A DNA stretch of 64,000 nucleotides, from contig NZ_LT594324.1 in the NCBI RefSeq assembly GCF_900089605.1, positions 1,426,001-1,490,000 on the forward strand, written 5' to 3'. A program made the translations under genes and the position numbers. The stretch comes from Micromonospora narathiwatensis (lineage in GTDB: Bacteria; Actinomycetota; Actinomycetes; Mycobacteriales; Micromonosporaceae). The notes below the pieces were generated by a model. It was given only the letters and a program-made list of their open reading frames with translations. It ran no database searches and had not been told where the DNA came from. Each line of letters starts with the position of its first letter. Position 1 is the first letter of the stretch. This document shows, piece after piece, positions 45,808 to 54,313 of the stretch.

Positions 45808-45813
45808 TAGGCT
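45808..45813 (+). promoter_or_regulatory. Predicted -10 box TAGGCT of mshC
   Basis: TAGGCT ends 7 nt before ATG 45821, with no RBS between. The same spacing occurs upstream of the histidine phosphatase and DUF3090 genes. Confidence 0.4.
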
Positions 45814-45820
45814 GGCGGTC

Positions 45821-47059
45821 ATGGAGTCTTGGGTGGGGCACGAGGTGCCACGGCTGCCGGGCTTGGGCCAGCCACTGAGGTTGTACGACTCGGCGCGGCA
45901 AGGTGTCCACCCCAGCCAGCCCGACGGCGTCGCCTCGATGTACGTCTGCGGCATCACCCCGTACGACGCGACCCACCTCGGGCACGCCGCCACCATGATC
46001 ACCTTTGACCTGGTGCAGCGGATGTGGCGGGATGCCGGCCTGACCGTGCGGTACGTGCAGAACGTCACCGACATCGACGACCCGCTGCTGGAGCGGGCCG
46101 AGCGCGACGGCGAGGACTGGAAGGTCCTGGCCATGCGGGAGACCGCCCTGTTCCGGGAGGACATGGAGGCGCTGCGGATCATCCCGCCGGCGCACTACGT
46201 GGGCGCGATCGAGTCGATCCCGGACATCGTCGAGAAGGTCCTCGTGCTGCTCAAGGACGGCGCGGCGTACCGGCTCGACGACGGCACCGGCGACGTCTAC
46301 TTCGACATCACCGCCGCGCCGGCGTTCGGCTACGAGTCGAACCTGACCCGGCAGCAGATGCTGGAGATCTTCCCGGAGCGTGGCGGCGACCCGGACCGGG
46401 CCGGCAAGCGCGACCCGCTCGATCCGCTGCTGTGGCGTGGCGCCCGGGTGGGCGAGCCGTCCTGGCCGGGCGGCGAGCTGGGCGCCGGCCGGCCCGGCTG
46501 GCACATCGAGTGCGCGGTGATCGCCCTGAACCTGCTCGGCGACCGGATCGCCGTGCAGGGCGGCGGCAACGACCTGCTCTTTCCGCACCACGAGTGCTCG
46601 GCGGCGCACGCCGAGCGGCTGACCGGCGAGGCGCCGTTCGCCGACCACTACGTGCACGCCGGCATGATCGGCCTGGACGGCGAGAAGATGTCGAAGTCCA
46701 GGGGCAACCTGGTCTTCGTGTCCCGGCTGCGAGCCGACCGGGTGGATTCGATGGCGGTCCGGCTGGCCCTGATGAGCGGGCACTACCGCGCCGACCGGTC
46801 CTGGACCGACGAGCTGCTCGCCGTGGCGCAGCGGCGGCTGGCCCGCTGGCGGCAGGCCGCCGCCGCGCCGTCCGGGCCGTCCGGGGCCGAGCTGCTGGCC
46901 GGGGTACGCGCCCGCCTCGCCGACGACCTCGACACCCCCGGTGCCCTGGTGGTGGCGGACGCCTGGGCCGAGCAGGCACTGGCCGGCGTCGCCGAGGATG
47001 CCGCCGCCCCGAGGCTCTTCGCGGAGACCGTCGACGCCCTCCTGGGCGTCCGCCTCTGA
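45821..47059 (+). CDS. mshC: Cysteine-1-D-myo-inosityl 2-amino-2-deoxy-glucopyranoside ligase (mycothiol synthesis)
   Basis: The 412-aa protein is a cysteinyl-tRNA synthetase-like ligase. It joins cysteine to GlcN-inositol in the penultimate step of mycothiol synthesis, via cysteinyl-AMP. Landmarks are the zinc cysteine in [17 protein letters not shown] (with the HIGH-like THLGHA), [12 protein letters not shown] (zinc ligands) and [10 protein letters not shown] (KMSKS loop). It is shorter than cysteinyl-tRNA synthetase and lacks the anticodon-binding domain, which distinguishes MshC. ATG 45821 appears leaderless. Its neighbours, DUF3090 and the SCO1664 family, are conserved with it. Confidence 0.95.
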   Translation: MESWVGHEVPRLPGLGQPLRLYDSARQGVHPSQPDGVASMYVCGITPYDATHLGHAATMITFDLVQRMWRDAGLTVRYVQNVTDIDDPLLERAERDGEDWKVLAMRETALFREDMEALRIIPPAHYVGAIESIPDIVEKVLVLLKDGAAYRLDDGTGDVYFDITAAPAFGYESNLTRQQMLEIFPERGGDPDRAGKRDPLDPLLWRGARVGEPSWPGGELGAGRPGWHIECAVIALNLLGDRIAVQGGGNDLLFPHHECSAAHAERLTGEAPFADHYVHAGMIGLDGEKMSKSRGNLVFVSRLRADRVDSMAVRLALMSGHYRADRSWTDELLAVAQRRLARWRQAAAAPSGPSGAELLAGVRARLADDLDTPGALVVADAWAEQALAGVAEDAAAPRLFAETVDALLGVRL

Positions 47060-47127
47060 CGCGGTCCGTCCGCGCCGCCCGCCCGAAGATCGCGCCGCCG
47101 GGCGAGATCACGCTCGATCCGGGAGTT

Positions 47128-47156
47128 AGTGGTCTCGCCGACGCGCTGAGGCCACT
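47128..47156. terminator. Terminator-like hairpin after mshC
   Basis: AGTGGTCTC (47128-47136) pairs with GAGGCCACT (47148-47156) with one G:U pair; flanking bases extend the stem imperfectly. It lies between the convergent mshC and GntR genes. Confidence 0.65.
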
Positions 47157-47199
47157 ACTTCCATGTTCGAGCGCGAGCGCGCCGGGCCGACGGTCGCGG

Positions 47200-47991
47200 T
47201 CAGCCGAGGACGAGACCGGGGTCCGGGTCCGGGTCGGCGGCCGGGGCGGGGACCTTGTACTCCTCGGTGAGGGTGGTCATCGGGCCGGGCCAGGTGGCCT
47301 GGGCGACCTCGATCGGCTTGCGCCGCTCGTCGTACGCGACGTGCAGCAGGTGCAGCACCGGGGTGTCCGGCCGGATCTGGAGGATCTCCGCCTCCTCGCG
47401 GCTGGGCTGGCGGGCGCTGATCGTGTCGGTCGCGGTGACGTACCGCCGGCCGGTGGCCTCCTCGGCCTCCTGGTAGAGCGGGCGGCCGAACGCCTCGGCC
47501 CGTTCCAATGGGGTGCCGGCCGTGTCGCCGGGCAGGAACCAGGAGGCGCCCACCTCGACCGGTGACTCGTCGGTGCGGACCAGGTGCCGCCGGCAGAGCA
47601 GGTCGGTGCCGTCGGGCACGCCGAACGCGTCGGCCACCTCGGGTGGCGCGGGGGCGCGGCCGACCGAGGCGAGCTGCTGTCGGTACCGGGCGGCCAGGTC
47701 GGTGTGGTAGCCGCGGAAGCCGCCGTACCGGCCGCGGGAGAGCCGGTTGAGCCGGCGCCGGGTGCCCCGGACGTACGTACCGGAGCCGGGCTTGGTGATC
47801 AGGATGCCCTCGACCCGCAGCTGGTCGACGGCGCGCTGCACGGTCTGCTTCGCGACGCCGAACATCTCGGCGATGGCCGGGATGGACGGCAGTCGCTCGC
47901 CCGGCCCCCAGTCGCCGCGGCGAACCTGGGCCTTGAGCTGCGCGGCGATCTGCCGGTGCGGAAACTCCGCCGCCCCCGGGTTGATCTGCAT
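47200..47991 (-). CDS. GntR-family transcriptional regulator with UTRA effector domain
   Basis: The 263-aa protein has an N-terminal GntR winged helix (AAQLKAQVRRGDWGPGERLP, GVAKQTVQRAVDQLRVEGI, TKPGSGTYVRG) and a UTRA-type ligand domain (about 105-245: DGTDLLCRRHLVRTDESPVE, ISARQPSREEAEILQIRP). The subfamily is HutC-like. AGGAGG lies before ATG 47991. An inverted repeat CTAGG-TT-CCTAG lies just upstream and is a likely autoregulatory operator. Target genes are not evident in the window. Confidence 0.92.
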   Translation of the reverse strand: MQINPGAAEFPHRQIAAQLKAQVRRGDWGPGERLPSIPAIAEMFGVAKQTVQRAVDQLRVEGILITKPGSGTYVRGTRRRLNRLSRGRYGGFRGYHTDLAARYRQQLASVGRAPAPPEVADAFGVPDGTDLLCRRHLVRTDESPVEVGASWFLPGDTAGTPLERAEAFGRPLYQEAEEATGRRYVTATDTISARQPSREEAEILQIRPDTPVLHLLHVAYDERRKPIEVAQATWPGPMTTLTEEYKVPAPAADPDPDPGLVLG

Positions 47992-48010
47992 GCCCGCCTC
48001 CTCATGACAG

Positions 48011-48022
48011 CTAGGTTCCTAG
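48011..48022. promoter_or_regulatory. Candidate GntR operator CTAGGTTCCTAG
   Basis: A perfect inverted repeat (CTAGG/CCTAG, 2-nt centre) lies 20 nt upstream of the gntR start codon, in a short AT-richer island, where autoregulation would be expected. CTAG is rare in this GC-rich DNA. Confidence 0.5.
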
Positions 48023-48064
48023 GATGCCGTAGGGGGAGCGGGCGCGCCACCCCGGACACGAAGA

Positions 48065-48092
48065 AAACCGGGCCCCGAACGGAGCCCGGTTT
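48065..48092 (-). terminator. Hairpin terminator after the PAC2 gene
   Basis: AAACCGGGC (48065-48073) pairs with GCCCGGTTT (48084-48092) around a 10-nt loop, directly downstream of the stop at 48102 on the minus strand. An A-run at 48064-48067 gives a U-tract on the minus-strand transcript. Confidence 0.75.
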
Positions 48093-48101
48093 CCCCGGCG
48101 G

Positions 48102-48971
48102 TTACCAGGAGCCGGCGGTCGGGCCGGCGGAGCCGCCGCGGCGGCGCAGGTACTTCTCGAACTCCTGGGCGATCTCGTCCCCGGTCAGCGGGGTGATGCC
48201 GGCGTCGCCGACCCGTTCCTCCAACTCGCGGACGTACTCGCCCAGCTCGGCGTCCTGCTCGGCGGCGCTGCGTACCCGCCGCTCCCACTCGGCGGCCTCC
48301 TCGGCCAGGTCGGCCATCGGCACCGGCAGGTCGAGGACCTCCTCGACCCGGTGCAGCAGCGCCAGGGTGGCCTTGGGGCAGGGCGGGTTGTTGGCGTAGT
48401 GCGGCACGTGCACCCAGAACGACACCGCGTCGACCTCGGCCCGGGTGCAGGCGTCGTGCAATACCCCGACGATGCCGGTCGGCCCGTCGTAGCGGGTGGG
48501 GGTGAGCTGGTAGCGCTTGGCGGCGTCGACGTCCGACGCGCTGCCGCTGATCGGCAGCGGCCGGGTGTACGGCACGTCGGCCAGCAGCGCGCCGAGCAGC
48601 ACCACCCGCTCGACCTCCAGGCTGTGGCAGATCTCCAGCACCTGCTCGCAGAAGGTGCGCCAGCGCATGCTCGGCTCGATGCCGCGGATCAGCACGACGT
48701 CCCGCTCGGTGCCGGCCGGGCTGGCCACCATGAAGCGGGTGGTCGGCCACTCCACCCGGCGGGTCTCGCCGTCGGCCATCGTGATGGTCGGGCGGCTCAC
48801 CTGGAAGTCGTAGAAGTCCTCCGGGTCGAGCTCGGCCACCTGCCGGGCCTGCCAGACCTGTTCCAGGTGCTCCACCGCCGCGGTGGAGGCGTCCGCGGCG
48901 TCGTTCCAGCCCTCGAATGCCGCGATGGCGACCGGGGAGCGCAGCACCGGCAGCCCGTCGAACTCGGTCAC
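48102..48971 (-). CDS. PAC2 family protein (proteasome-assembly-chaperone-like)
   Basis: The 289-aa protein fits the PAC2 family: LPVLRSPVAIAAFEGWNDAA (near the start), LIRGIEPSMRWRTFCEQVLE, VVLLGALLADVPYTRPLPIS and FWVHVPHYANNPPCPKATLA. The C-terminal 60 residues are helical and acidic. Bacterial PAC2 proteins are related to archaeal and eukaryotic proteasome chaperones. Actinobacteria have proteasomes, but a role there is not shown. GTG 48971 gives the usual TEFDGLP N-terminus; ATG 48989 is possible. It is divergent from metH. Confidence 0.85.
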   Translation of the reverse strand: MTEFDGLPVLRSPVAIAAFEGWNDAADASTAAVEHLEQVWQARQVAELDPEDFYDFQVSRPTITMADGETRRVEWPTTRFMVASPAGTERDVVLIRGIEPSMRWRTFCEQVLEICHSLEVERVVLLGALLADVPYTRPLPISGSASDVDAAKRYQLTPTRYDGPTGIVGVLHDACTRAEVDAVSFWVHVPHYANNPPCPKATLALLHRVEEVLDLPVPMADLAEEAAEWERRVRSAAEQDAELGEYVRELEERVGDAGITPLTGDEIAQEFEKYLRRRGGSAGPTAGSW

Positions 48972-49283
48972 GCCGTCACCCCGTCCCATTCGTCGGGAGC
49001 GCCGCCGGGCCGCCGCCCGGACGTCCACCCGCCTACGACAACTCCAGCTCGGCGCGTCTGGCGCCGCGCCGCGACCTGGAGCCGTCGCACGGTCGCGTCC
49101 CTGATGTCCCTCACGCCCGTCAGCCTACGTGCCGGCGTGGGAGGCGGCCCGCCGGCCGCGCCGGTCGGGGCAGCGGACCATCCGGTCGAACCAGACTAAA
49201 GGTACGGCGTGCTCCCGCTCACAGTATGTGGGAAGGCGTGGTTGCGGTGACCCGACTTCCTTCCGCCGCACTAACCTGGCTCT
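48972..49283. other. Divergent intergenic region between PAC2 and metH
   Basis: The 312 nt hold no credible gene. The only signal I can support is TAACCT at 49272-49277, six bases before GTG 49284, a possible -10 box for a leaderless metH mRNA. No cobalamin or SAM riboswitch landmark is visible. Confidence 0.4.
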
Positions 49284-52200
49284 GTGCGGACTTCGTTGCT
49301 CGATGTGCTGGCGGAGCGGATCATCATCGCCGACGGGGCGATGGGGACGATGCTCCAGGCGGCTGACCTGACGCTGGACGACTTCGACGGCCTTGAGGGC
49401 TGCAACGAGATCCTCAACCTGACCCGGCCGGACGTCGTGCGCGGCGTGCACGACGCGTACCTGGCGGCGGGCGCGGACTGCGTCGAGACCAACACCTTCG
49501 GCGCCAACCTGCCGAACCTCGCCGAGTACGGCATCGCCGGACGGATCCGGGAGCTGTCGGAGGCGGCGGCGCGGCTGGCCCGGGACGCCGTCGACGCGTA
49601 CGCGACGCCGGAGCAGCCCCGTTACGTACTCGGCTCGATCGGCCCCGGCACCAAGCTGCCCACCCTCGGCCACGCCGCGTACGCCACGCTGCGCGACGCG
49701 TACCAGGCGAGCGCCGCCGGCCTGATCGAGGGCGGCTCGGACGCACTGAGCGTGGAGACCTGCCAGGACCTGCTCCAGGCCAAGGCCGCGGTGATCGGGT
49801 CGAAGCGGGCGATGGCCGAGCTCGGGCGGCAGGTGCCGATCATCTGCCACGTCGCCGTCGAGACCACCGGCACCATGCTGCTGGGCAGCGAGATCGGCGC
49901 GGCGCTGACCGCGATCGAGGCGCTCGGGGTGGATCTGATCGGGCTCAACTGCTCGACCGGCCCGGCGGAGATGGGCGAGCACCTGCGCTACCTGTCCCGG
50001 CACTCGCGCATCCCGCTGTCGGTGATGCCGAACGCCGGGCTGCCGGTGCTGACCGCCGACGGGGCGTACTTCCCGTTGACGCCGGTCGAGATGGCCGACG
50101 CCCTGGAGCGGTTCGTCGCCGACTACGGCGTGTCCCTGGTGGGTGGCTGCTGCGGCAGCACACCGGAACACATCCGGGTGCTGGTCGAGCGGCTGCGCGG
50201 GGCGCGGCCGGTGGCCCGGGAGCCGCGGCCGGAGGCCGGCGTCTCGTCGATCTACCATCACGTGCCGTTCGCCCAGGACGCCAGCGTGCTGATGGTGGGG
50301 GAGCGGTCCAACGCCAACGGTTCCAAGGCGTTCCGGGAGGCGATGCTCGCCGGCGACTGGCAGGCGTGCGTGGAGGTCGCGCGGAGCCAGGCCCGGGACG
50401 GCTCACACCTGCTGGACCTCTGCGTCGACTACGTCGGCCGGGACGGCACGCAGGACATGCGGGAGTTGGCCGGCCGGTTCGCCACCGCCTCCACCCTGCC
50501 GATCATGCTGGACTCCACCGAACCGGCGGTGATCGAGGCCGGGCTGGAGATGCTCGGCGGGCGCTGCGTGGTCAACTCGGTGAACTTCGAGGACGGCGAC
50601 GGCCCGGATTCCCGCTATGCCCGGCTGATGCCGGTGATCAGGGAGCACGGCGCCGCCGTGGTCGCCCTGCTCATCGACGAGGAGGGCCAGGCCCGCACCC
50701 GCGACTGGAAGGTACGCGTCGCGGCCCGGCTGATCGAGGACCTGACCGGCCGGTGGGGGCTGCGCCGGGAGGACATCCTCATCGACGCGCTGACGTTCCC
50801 GATCGCCACCGGCCAGGAGGAGACCCGCCGCGACGGCATCGAGACGATCGAGGCGATCCGGGAGATCGCCTCCCGCTACCCGGGGGTCAACTTCACCCTG
50901 GGCATCTCCAACGTCTCCTTCGGCCTGAACCCGGCCGCCCGGCAGGTGCTCAACTCCGTCTTCCTGCACGAGTGCGCGGAGGCCGGGCTGACCTCGGCGA
51001 TCGTGCACGCCAGCAAGATCCTGCCGATGTCGAGGATTCCCGACGAACAGCGCGAGGCCGCCCTCGACCTGATCTACGACCGCCGCCGCGACGGCTACGA
51101 CCCGGTGCAACGGTTCATCGAGATCTTCGAGGGCGTCGACGCCGCCTCGGCGCGCGCCAGCCGGGCCGAGGAGTTGGCCGCGCTGCCCCTGGACGAGCGG
51201 CTCAAGCGGCGGATCATCGACGGGGAGCGCAGCGGCCTGGAGGCCGACCTGGACACCGCCATGGCGGAGGGGCGCTCGGCGCTGTCCATCATCAACGACC
51301 TGCTGCTCGACGGGATGAAGGTGGTCGGCGAGCTGTTCGGCTCCGGCCAGATGCAGCTGCCGTTCGTGCTCCAGTCCGCCGAGGTGATGAAGACCGCGGT
51401 GGCCTACCTGGAGCCGCACATGGAGAAGGCCGACGACGGTGGCAAGGGGCGCATTGTCCTTGCCACCGTCAAGGGCGACGTGCACGACATCGGCAAGAAC
51501 CTGGTGGACATCATCCTGTCCAACAACGGCTACGAGGTCGTCAACATCGGCATCAAGCAGCCGATCAACGCGATCCTCGACGCGGCCGAACAGCACCGGG
51601 CCGACGCGATCGGCATGTCCGGGCTGCTGGTCAAGAGCACGGTCATCATGAAGGAGAACCTCGCCGAGATGGCCGCGCGCGGGGTGGCCGAGCGCTGGCC
51701 GGTGCTGCTCGGCGGGGCGGCGCTCACCCGGGCGTACGTCGAGGACGACCTGCGGTCGATGTTCCCCGGGCAGGTGCACTACGCCCGGGACGCCTTCGAG
51801 GGGCTGTCCCTGATGGACCGGGTGATGTCCGCCAAGCGCGGCGGCGTACCGGTGGTCGACCCGGAGCGGGAGGCGGCCCTGGCGGCCCGCCGGGAGCGGC
51901 GGGAGCGGCAGCGGGCCATGGTGCGCGAGGCGCTGCCGGAGCTGGACGACGCCTCGGTCCGCTCCGACGTGGCCACCGACGTGGAGGTGCCCACGCCGCC
52001 GTTCTTCGGCACCCGGGTGGTGAAGGGGGTGCCGCTGGCCGACTACGCGGCACTGCTCGACGAGCGGGCCACCTTCCTCGGCCAGTGGGGGCTGCGCGGC
52101 GCCCGCGGCGGCAAGGGCCCGTCGTACGAGGAACTGGTGGAGACCGAGGGCCGGCCGCGGCTGCGCTACTGGCTCGACCGGCTCATCGCCGACCAGGTCC

Positions 52201-52799
52201 TTGAGGCGGCCGTGGTGTACGGGTACTTCCCGGCGTACGCCGAGGGCAACGACCTGGTGGTGCTGGACGAGAACGGGCACGCCGAGCGGGCCCGGTTCTC
52301 GTTCCCCCGTCAACGGCAGGAGCGGCGGCTCTGCCTCGCCGACTACTTCCGGCCCGGCGGCGACCAGCTGGACGTGGTGGCATTGCAGTTGGTCACCGTC
52401 GGGCAGCCGATCAGCGAGTACACGGCGAAGATGTTCGCCGGCAACGAATACCGCGACTATCTGGAGGTGCACGGCCTGTCCGTGCAGCTCACCGAGGCCC
52501 TCGCCGAATACTGGCACCGGCGGATCCGGTCCGAGCTGGTCCTGCCCGGCGGGCGTACCGTCGCCGACGACGACCCGGCGGACCTGGCCGGCCTGCTGCG
52601 CACCGACTACCGCGGCTGCCGGTTCGCGTTCGGCTACCCGGCCTGTCCCGACCTGGAGGACCGCGCGAAGATCGTGGAGCTGCTGGGTGCCGAGCGGATC
52701 GGCGTGCAGCTGTCGGAGGAGTTCCAGCTCATGCCGGAGCAGGCCACGGACGCGATCGTGGTGCACCACCCGGAGGCGAACTACTTCAACGCCAAATAG
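49284..52799 (+). CDS. metH: Cobalamin-dependent methionine synthase
   Basis: The 1171-aa protein has the full MetH order. The homocysteine-binding barrel starts IADGAMGTMLQAADL, contains VETNTFGAN and GLNCSTGP, and ends with the zinc pair in GGCCGSTPEHI. The folate (pterin-binding) barrel has LMVGERSNANGSKAF. The cobalamin domain has the base-off histidine in KGDVHDIGKNLVDI with GMSGLLVKST. The C-terminal SAM-binding reactivation domain contains FAFGYPACPDLEDRAKI. It methylates homocysteine using methylcobalamin. It starts with GTG 49284, possibly leaderless. The integrase of the mobile element lies 57 nt after its stop. Confidence 0.97.
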   Translation: MRTSLLDVLAERIIIADGAMGTMLQAADLTLDDFDGLEGCNEILNLTRPDVVRGVHDAYLAAGADCVETNTFGANLPNLAEYGIAGRIRELSEAAARLARDAVDAYATPEQPRYVLGSIGPGTKLPTLGHAAYATLRDAYQASAAGLIEGGSDALSVETCQDLLQAKAAVIGSKRAMAELGRQVPIICHVAVETTGTMLLGSEIGAALTAIEALGVDLIGLNCSTGPAEMGEHLRYLSRHSRIPLSVMPNAGLPVLTADGAYFPLTPVEMADALERFVADYGVSLVGGCCGSTPEHIRVLVERLRGARPVAREPRPEAGVSSIYHHVPFAQDASVLMVGERSNANGSKAFREAMLAGDWQACVEVARSQARDGSHLLDLCVDYVGRDGTQDMRELAGRFATASTLPIMLDSTEPAVIEAGLEMLGGRCVVNSVNFEDGDGPDSRYARLMPVIREHGAAVVALLIDEEGQARTRDWKVRVAARLIEDLTGRWGLRREDILIDALTFPIATGQEETRRDGIETIEAIREIASRYPGVNFTLGISNVSFGLNPAARQVLNSVFLHECAEAGLTSAIVHASKILPMSRIPDEQREAALDLIYDRRRDGYDPVQRFIEIFEGVDAASARASRAEELAALPLDERLKRRIIDGERSGLEADLDTAMAEGRSALSIINDLLLDGMKVVGELFGSGQMQLPFVLQSAEVMKTAVAYLEPHMEKADDGGKGRIVLATVKGDVHDIGKNLVDIILSNNGYEVVNIGIKQPINAILDAAEQHRADAIGMSGLLVKSTVIMKENLAEMAARGVAERWPVLLGGAALTRAYVEDDLRSMFPGQVHYARDAFEGLSLMDRVMSAKRGGVPVVDPEREAALAARRERRERQRAMVREALPELDDASVRSDVATDVEVPTPPFFGTRVVKGVPLADYAALLDERATFLGQWGLRGARGGKGPSYEELVETEGRPRLRYWLDRLIADQVLEAAVVYGYFPAYAEGNDLVVLDENGHAERARFSFPRQRQERRLCLADYFRPGGDQLDVVALQLVTVGQPISEYTAKMFAGNEYRDYLEVHGLSVQLTEALAEYWHRRIRSELVLPGGRTVADDDPADLAGLLRTDYRGCRFAFGYPACPDLEDRAKIVELLGAERIGVQLSEEFQLMPEQATDAIVVHHPEANYFNAK

Positions 52800-52804
52800 T
52801 CGGG

Positions 52805-52822
52805 GCAGGTGCGCTGACCTGC
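52805..52822 (+). terminator. Possible weak terminator after metH
   Basis: GCAGGT (52805-52810) and ACCTGC (52817-52822) form a 6-bp stem with a 6-nt loop in the 57-nt metH-integrase gap. Confidence 0.35.
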
Positions 52823-52856
52823 ACTTTCACCCCCGGTGAGGGCTGTGGAACCATGA

Positions 52857-54098
52857 TCATGCCGTCTCCAGGCCGTCACCGGCTTCCGGGCCGTCGTCGG
52901 CGGCCCGGACCTCACCGAACGCCTTGTCGATGGCCCGCCGAGTACGGTCCTCACTGCTCGGCAACAGGTGGGTGTAGGTCCGGAGGGTGAAGCCGGGATC
53001 GGCATGGCCCAGGTAGGCCGACAGGGCCTTGATGCTCTCTCCGGCGTCCAGGAGCACCGAGGCGTAGGTGTGCCGGAGAACGTGCATCCCGTTGCGTCGA
53101 TCCTCGGGTATGCCCGTGGCCCGGATCGTTGGCCTCCAGACGCCAGGGTTGAACTTGGAGCGACTGAGGGCGGTGCCGTCAGGAAGCGTCAGGTAGACCT
53201 TGACGGCTACCGGGTCGCCGGTCGAAGTTCCCCACGGCAAGGTGACCTCGACGGGCGCGTACTGCTTGGCATGAGCCTCCAGGCGGCGGGCCACCGAATC
53301 AGGGAGGGGGACCTCTCGGGTCTTTCCGCCCTTGGGTAGAGCGAAAATCATGGTGCCCCGCACAAGCTTGATTTGGCGGCTGACGTGGAGGATGGGGCGG
53401 GTTGCGTCCAAGTCGTCGGGGCTCACCGCGAAGATTTCTCCTTGACGGAGGCCGCAGCCCGCGCCCAGGTCAACGGTTACGCGGTACCGGTCAGGCATCT
53501 TCGCGCGAAACGCCGTGAGCCGGTCGACGGACCACGGTACGACCTTGTTGGGGACGTGCTTCGGACGCTGGATGCTCCTGACCGAGAACGGGTTGCTGAC
53601 GATCTTCTTGTCGTCCACCGCCGCGTTCAGGATCATCGACACGTCGCTGAACAGGACCCGGCGGTAGCCGGCGGATAGTCCTTTCTCCTGCAACCCGCGC
53701 GCCCACGCTCGGATCGTCGCTGGTTGGATGGAAGCCATCGCCTTGTGACCGAGCACGGGGTACACGTGCAGCCGGAGTTCATATTCGATGCGGTCGCGGG
53801 TGAGAACGTCGGTCGTCGTGGCGGCGAGCCATTCGTCCGCGTACTGCTTGAAAGTGATGCGGCCCGCGTCAGGATCGACGTAGGTGCCTTTGAGGATGTC
53901 GGCCTGGACGCTGGCGAGGAACGCCTGTGCCTCGCGCTTCTTCTTGTCGGGGAACGACTGCGACTTCTCCTTGCCGTCCGGCGCGATGTACCGGACGCGG
54001 TAGCGCATCCCCTGTCCGCATTCCGGCTTCGGCTCTTGCCGCGATTTCCCGTCCGGGCCGACGATGGCGCGGTACCAGCGGTCGACAATGTGGGCCAT
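52857..54098 (-). CDS. Tyrosine recombinase (AICE integrase)
   Basis: The 413-aa protein has an N-terminal AP2-like arm-binding part (GMRYRVRYIAPDGKEKSQSF), a SAM-like core-binding domain (about 75-175, ITFKQYADEWLA) and a catalytic domain. The catalytic residues are Arg in GAGCGLRQGEIFA, His-x2-Arg in NGMHVLRHTYAS, His in YLGHADPG and Tyr in RTYTHLLPSSE. It integrates and excises the element. It lies 57 nt from metH, next to the expected attachment site. The excisionase gene is 1 nt upstream on the same strand. Confidence 0.93.
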   Translation of the reverse strand: MAHIVDRWYRAIVGPDGKSRQEPKPECGQGMRYRVRYIAPDGKEKSQSFPDKKKREAQAFLASVQADILKGTYVDPDAGRITFKQYADEWLAATTTDVLTRDRIEYELRLHVYPVLGHKAMASIQPATIRAWARGLQEKGLSAGYRRVLFSDVSMILNAAVDDKKIVSNPFSVRSIQRPKHVPNKVVPWSVDRLTAFRAKMPDRYRVTVDLGAGCGLRQGEIFAVSPDDLDATRPILHVSRQIKLVRGTMIFALPKGGKTREVPLPDSVARRLEAHAKQYAPVEVTLPWGTSTGDPVAVKVYLTLPDGTALSRSKFNPGVWRPTIRATGIPEDRRNGMHVLRHTYASVLLDAGESIKALSAYLGHADPGFTLRTYTHLLPSSEDRTRRAIDKAFGEVRAADDGPEAGDGLETA

Positions 54099-54099
54099 G

Positions 54100-54291
54100 T
54101 CAGGCCGCCTTCGACTGGTCGGCGAACCATGCGCGCACCAGGTCGGGGTCGTAGCGCAGATGGCGGCCGACGCGGCCGGCAGGTGGACCTATCCGGCGCT
54201 TGCGCCAGGTGTAGAGGGTCTGGACCGGGACACCGAGGTACGCCGAGACGTCGTCGACGGTCCAGAGCTGGGACGGTTGGGCGGTGGTCAT
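54100..54291 (-). CDS. Excisionase-like helix-turn-helix protein (MerR-type winged helix)
   Basis: The 63-aa protein LWTVDDVSAYLGVPVQTLYT with WRKRRIGPPAGRVGRHLRYD is a typical excisionase/AlpA-like helix-turn-helix of pSAM2-type elements, which helps the integrase to excise. It ends 1 nt before the integrase start, so the two are co-translated. Start ATG 54291 fits the family size. Confidence 0.88.
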   Translation of the reverse strand: MTTAQPSQLWTVDDVSAYLGVPVQTLYTWRKRRIGPPAGRVGRHLRYDPDLVRAWFADQSKAA

Positions 54292-54313
54292 GTCATCTCC
54301 CGTGGTCGAGGGG

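Noticed and set aside
49030..49283. Cobalamin or SAM riboswitch upstream of metH
   Set aside because: No B12-box or other conserved riboswitch core sequence is visible, and the -10 box seems to sit directly at the start codon.
52799..52860. tRNA at the integrase end as attachment site
   Set aside because: No cloverleaf or T-loop sequence could be found in the gap or at the metH end.
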